Shown: positions 5,774-7,849 of the stretch, piece by piece
Layout: each line of letters starts with the position of its first letter
Position numbering within the stretch: position 1 is the first letter of the stretch
Source: an uncultured Lachnospiraceae bacterium
GTDB lineage: Bacteria; Bacillota; Clostridia; Lachnospirales; Lachnospiraceae
DNA: 7,849 nucleotides
Direction of reading: 5' to 3'
NCBI GenBank assembly: GCA_945827765.1
Contig: CALZPS010000064.1
Span: 1-7,849, forward strand
The notes under the pieces: model-generated
Database searches by the model: none
What the model saw: only the letters and a program-made list of their open reading frames with translations
Told to the model about the DNA's origin: nothing
Translations under genes and position numbers: made by a program

Positions 5774-6469
5774 ATGGCAGAAATTCAATTTGATCTTCAC
5801 ACACATACTATCGCCAGCGGTCATGCCACCACCGCCACGATTACAGATATGGCAAAGTCTGCTGCCGCAAAAAACTTAAAAATGCTCGGCATTTCCGATC
5901 ACGGTCCGGCCACCCTCGGCGGCGGACGTATTTCTTATTTCCGGAATCTGGCATATGCACCGCGCAAACGTCTCGGTGTAGAGATGCTTTACGGTGTGGA
6001 AGTCAATATTATGGACAATAAAGGAACCTTGGATTTGGATGATACTATTTTAAAGAATCTGGATTATGCCATAGCCAGCATGCACAGACCGGTTATCAAG
6101 CCCGGAACGATAGAAGAAAATACGGCGGCTTATATCGCCGCCATGAAAAACCCGTATGTGCGCATCATCGGTCATTGTGATGACGTGAAATATCCGGTGG
6201 ACTATTTTGCCCTTGTACAAGCCGCCATGAAGAATCATGTCTTTCTGGAAATCAATAATAGCTCCCTAAGTCCGGACGGTTACCGCGGCAACACTAAAGC
6301 AAATAATTTGATGATTTTAAATCTTTGTAAACATTTTCATTATCCGGTTCTACTCTCAAGCGACAGCCATGGATCGGAACATGTAGGTGATTTTTCGTAT
6401 GCGCTGGAACTTGTCAAACTGGCGGAGATGCCGGAGGAACTGATATTGAACTATTCCCTGTGGCGGTGA
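5774..6469 (+). CDS. PHP-domain metallophosphoesterase, YcdX-like
   Basis: This 231-aa protein has the polymerase-and-histidinol-phosphatase (PHP) fold of E. coli YcdX, a trinuclear-metal phosphatase of uncertain physiological substrate. All the metal ligands expected for the family are visible: DLHTH with H9 and H11, H17, DH with H43, E76 in YGVEVN, H104 in SMHRP, H134 in IIGHCDD, and D197 and H199 in SSDSHG. The protein ends with NYSLWR, a little shorter than YcdX (245 aa), but the active site is complete. The ribosome binding site is poor, with a GCGAAAC inverted repeat just upstream. It is divergent from the microcompartment operon and convergent with the next gene, with 11 bases between stops, so it is probably unrelated to propanediol metabolism. 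Confidence 0.9.
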   Translation: MAEIQFDLHTHTIASGHATTATITDMAKSAAAKNLKMLGISDHGPATLGGGRISYFRNLAYAPRKRLGVEMLYGVEVNIMDNKGTLDLDDTILKNLDYAIASMHRPVIKPGTIEENTAAYIAAMKNPYVRIIGHCDDVKYPVDYFALVQAAMKNHVFLEINNSSLSPDGYRGNTKANNLMILNLCKHFHYPVLLSSDSHGSEHVGDFSYALELVKLAEMPEELILNYSLWR

Positions 6470-6480
6470 AAGAATGTATC

Positions 6481-7518
6481 TCATGCCGGCTCTTCCTTCA
6501 CTACCCATATTTCTTTTTCTTTCCGCGCTGTTTGATTGAAAATCATTCTCCATTCCACTTTGTCCACCCATTCAAAACGCGGTGACGAGCACGCCAGATG
6601 CGTACTCTTTGCACTCTTCCCACAGACAAACACAGAAACCGGTCCGTCCGCGCCGCCGATTACAGATACCGACGCAGCGGCACCAATACCGCCAACTATC
6701 TCTCCACTCACTTTTTCTCTCGGTTGGTCGCATCTTACACAATCCACAACCGACACTTCCTTATTTGACAAATCCGGATCAAGTGTATACTGCATCTGCA
6801 TGTATTTCCGCGGCCATTCCATATTTTCCCATTCTCTATAATGATCGGATAACGGATTATCCGGAAGTTCTCCCTGTTCAAATGCTGTCACCGTCAACCT
6901 ATGTTTTTTTGCCGTAACCGGATGTATAAACTCGAAACACTCATCGCCACTCTCTGTGCAGAAATGTGGTCCTGCCACAGACATCGGATCCTGTTTCAAA
7001 GTCAGTTTTATCTCATGAATCGCCCGGTTCCTCGTTTCCCAACGGAATGCATAGCGCATAAAAATCCACCCTTTTGCCGGATCGCAGCGATAATACTCCA
7101 AGGCCTCGCGCGCCTCCATTTCTCCTGACATTCCATCTGTCAGACAAGGATTCCATGATACACTGCTGCCATGATCGGTTTTCAATTTCTTTCCATTTAC
7201 ATACGCAGTGGGTCTGATGTGTAAACCCAGAGGATTATCCGCCTCTATCTGCTGATATTCCTCATCCGTATAGTCATGGCCCACTTCACTCTGCAAATAC
7301 CATCTCTTTATGAAATCTCTCACTTCCTTTGCAGGCACTTCCACACAAAAATCGATCACCAAACCTTTCGGACAGATATAAATTGACGGAATCCGCCATT
7401 TCTGTTCCTCCCACTCAAAGCTCTTTTCAATCACGATTTCCCTGCAGCGGCGCTCTCCTTTATCATGTCCCCAAAAATTACCACTGTAATAGACTTTCCA
7501 CTCCTGTTGTTTTGCCAT
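6481..7518 (-). CDS. Hypothetical protein with a GGADGP motif
   Basis: I do not recognise the family of this 345-aa protein. It has no signal peptide or clear membrane segment and is rich in Trp, charged residues and Cys (11 Cys, including VDCVRC at 258-263), so it is probably cytoplasmic. Residues 283-300 read SVSVIGGADGPVSVFVCG, very like the conserved GGADGPT segment of the beta subunit of sodium-pumping decarboxylases (OadB/GcdB), but the rest of the protein does not resemble that membrane protein. The start at 7518 is supported by GAGGTG 5 bases upstream and by normal reading-frame use along its whole length. Its promoter may lie at 7544-7573, inside the end of the upstream helicase gene. 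It converges on the PHP gene. Confidence 0.8.
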   Translation of the reverse strand: MAKQQEWKVYYSGNFWGHDKGERRCREIVIEKSFEWEEQKWRIPSIYICPKGLVIDFCVEVPAKEVRDFIKRWYLQSEVGHDYTDEEYQQIEADNPLGLHIRPTAYVNGKKLKTDHGSSVSWNPCLTDGMSGEMEAREALEYYRCDPAKGWIFMRYAFRWETRNRAIHEIKLTLKQDPMSVAGPHFCTESGDECFEFIHPVTAKKHRLTVTAFEQGELPDNPLSDHYREWENMEWPRKYMQMQYTLDPDLSNKEVSVVDCVRCDQPREKVSGEIVGGIGAAASVSVIGGADGPVSVFVCGKSAKSTHLACSSPRFEWVDKVEWRMIFNQTARKEKEIWVVKEEPA

Positions 7519-7543
7519 TCTGACACCTCACATATTTCTTACT

Positions 7544-7573
7544 AGTATAGCTGTTTCTTTATTCTGTCCTCAA
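7544..7573 (-). promoter_or_regulatory. Possible promoter of the 345-aa hypothetical gene
   Basis: TTGAGG (7568-7573) and TATACT (7544-7549) are 18 bases apart on the minus strand. The -35 lies in the last codons of the helicase gene. A start near 7537 leaves a leader of about 20 bases that includes GAGGTG. The -35 match is only moderate, so read-through from the helicase gene is an alternative. Confidence 0.45.
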
Positions 7574-7804
7574 AATCTCCATAAAGTCCTCTTTTGATAA
7601 CGTGGCTGCCGAGATGCCCTCCGCATCCAGCACCTGACTCGCAAGTTTCGACTTTTCTTCCTGCAGACCGATGATTTTCTCTTCAATCGTTCCCTTTGCA
7701 ATCAGTTTAAACACGACCACCTGATTTGTCTGGCCAATGCGATGTGCCCGATCAGTCGCCTGATTCTGTGCCGCGATGTTCCACCATGGATCAAAATGTA
7801 TGAC
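7559..7804 (-). CDS. SNF2-family DNA/RNA helicase, C-terminal fragment
   Basis: The last 81 residues of a Swi2/Snf2 ATPase are visible, starting VIHFDPWWN. The segment carries helicase motif V (DPWWN) and motif VI (NQATDRAHRIGQ, with the arginine finger), then the usual VVVFKLIAKGTIEEKI stretch and an Ile/Leu-rich tail ending LRTE. Bacterial members are usually well over 800 aa, so most of the gene is missing because the contig ends at 7804. The bases beyond that are adapter; the in-frame GTG at 7819 and the residues MYKRQ it would add are not part of the gene. It ends 40 bases before the next start. Confidence 0.93.
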   Translation of the reverse strand, partial: VIHFDPWWNIAAQNQATDRAHRIGQTNQVVVFKLIAKGTIEEKIIGLQEEKSKLASQVLDAEGISAATLSKEDFMEILRTE

Positions 7805-7849
7805 CTGTCTCTTATACACATCTCCGAGCCCACGAGACCGTACTAGATC
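7805..7849. other. Illumina Nextera adapter contamination (not genomic)
   Basis: Position 7805 begins CTGTCTCTTATACACATCT, the Tn5 mosaic end used in Nextera libraries, followed by CCGAGCCCACGAGAC (7824-7838), the rest of the Nextera read-2 adapter. CGTACTAG (7839-7846) fits an i7 index and ATC (7847-7849) is the start of the P7 sequence. All 45 bases are accounted for by library construction, so the biological contig stops at 7804. Confidence 0.97.

Noticed and set aside
5592..5879. Plus-strand open frame of 95 codons and minus-strand frame of 86 codons at 5564-5824
   Set aside because: Both run through the palindromic element and the PHP promoter and lack ribosome sites; the stem-loop composition alone keeps the frames open.
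7805..7819. Helicase fragment starting with MYKRQ
   Set aside because: These codons are the reverse complement of the Nextera adapter, not genomic sequence.

Overview
The window looks like a draft or metagenomic contig from an anaerobic Firmicute, most likely Lachnospiraceae. The grounds are an AT-rich intergenic region with consensus sigma-A promoters, strong AGGAGG-type ribosome binding sites, and a glycyl-radical propanediol-type microcompartment locus. That locus type is known from Roseburia, Blautia and Clostridium phytofermentans relatives. The genus cannot be fixed from the sequence alone.

Positions 1-5302 (minus strand) are one tight operon. In transcription order it encodes: a glycyl radical diol dehydratase (843 aa); its radical-SAM activating enzyme; a PduU/EutS-type shell protein; a PduV/EutP-type small GTPase; a class II (fuculose/rhamnulose-1-phosphate type) aldolase with a C-terminal encapsulation helix; and the start of a GlcG/PduO-C-like protein with an N-terminal encapsulation helix, cut by the contig end. 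This matches the GRM5-type (fucose/rhamnose) glycyl radical enzyme microcompartment. The aldolase would split a deoxyhexulose-1-phosphate into DHAP and lactaldehyde. Lactaldehyde is reduced to 1,2-propanediol, which the glycyl radical enzyme dehydrates to propionaldehyde inside a protein shell. The major hexameric and pentameric shell proteins and the aldehyde and alcohol dehydrogenases are not in the window and would be expected beyond position 1.

Positions 5303-5773 form a divergent intergenic region of about 470 bases. It has a near-perfect minus-strand promoter for the operon (TTGACT-17-TATAAT), two related A/T-rich dyads upstream of it, a GC-rich palindromic element of 76 bases, and a plus-strand promoter (TTGACA-17-CATACT) for the next gene.

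Positions 5774-7804 are ordinary flanking chromosome: a YcdX-like PHP-domain metallophosphoesterase (plus), an unrecognised 345-aa protein carrying a short GGADGP motif (minus, convergent with the PHP gene), and the C-terminal end of a SNF2-family helicase (minus).

The last 45 bases (7805-7849) are not genomic. They are an Illumina Nextera adapter followed by an i7 index and the start of P7, left in the assembly. Any protein that appears to start with MYKRQ here is an artefact.
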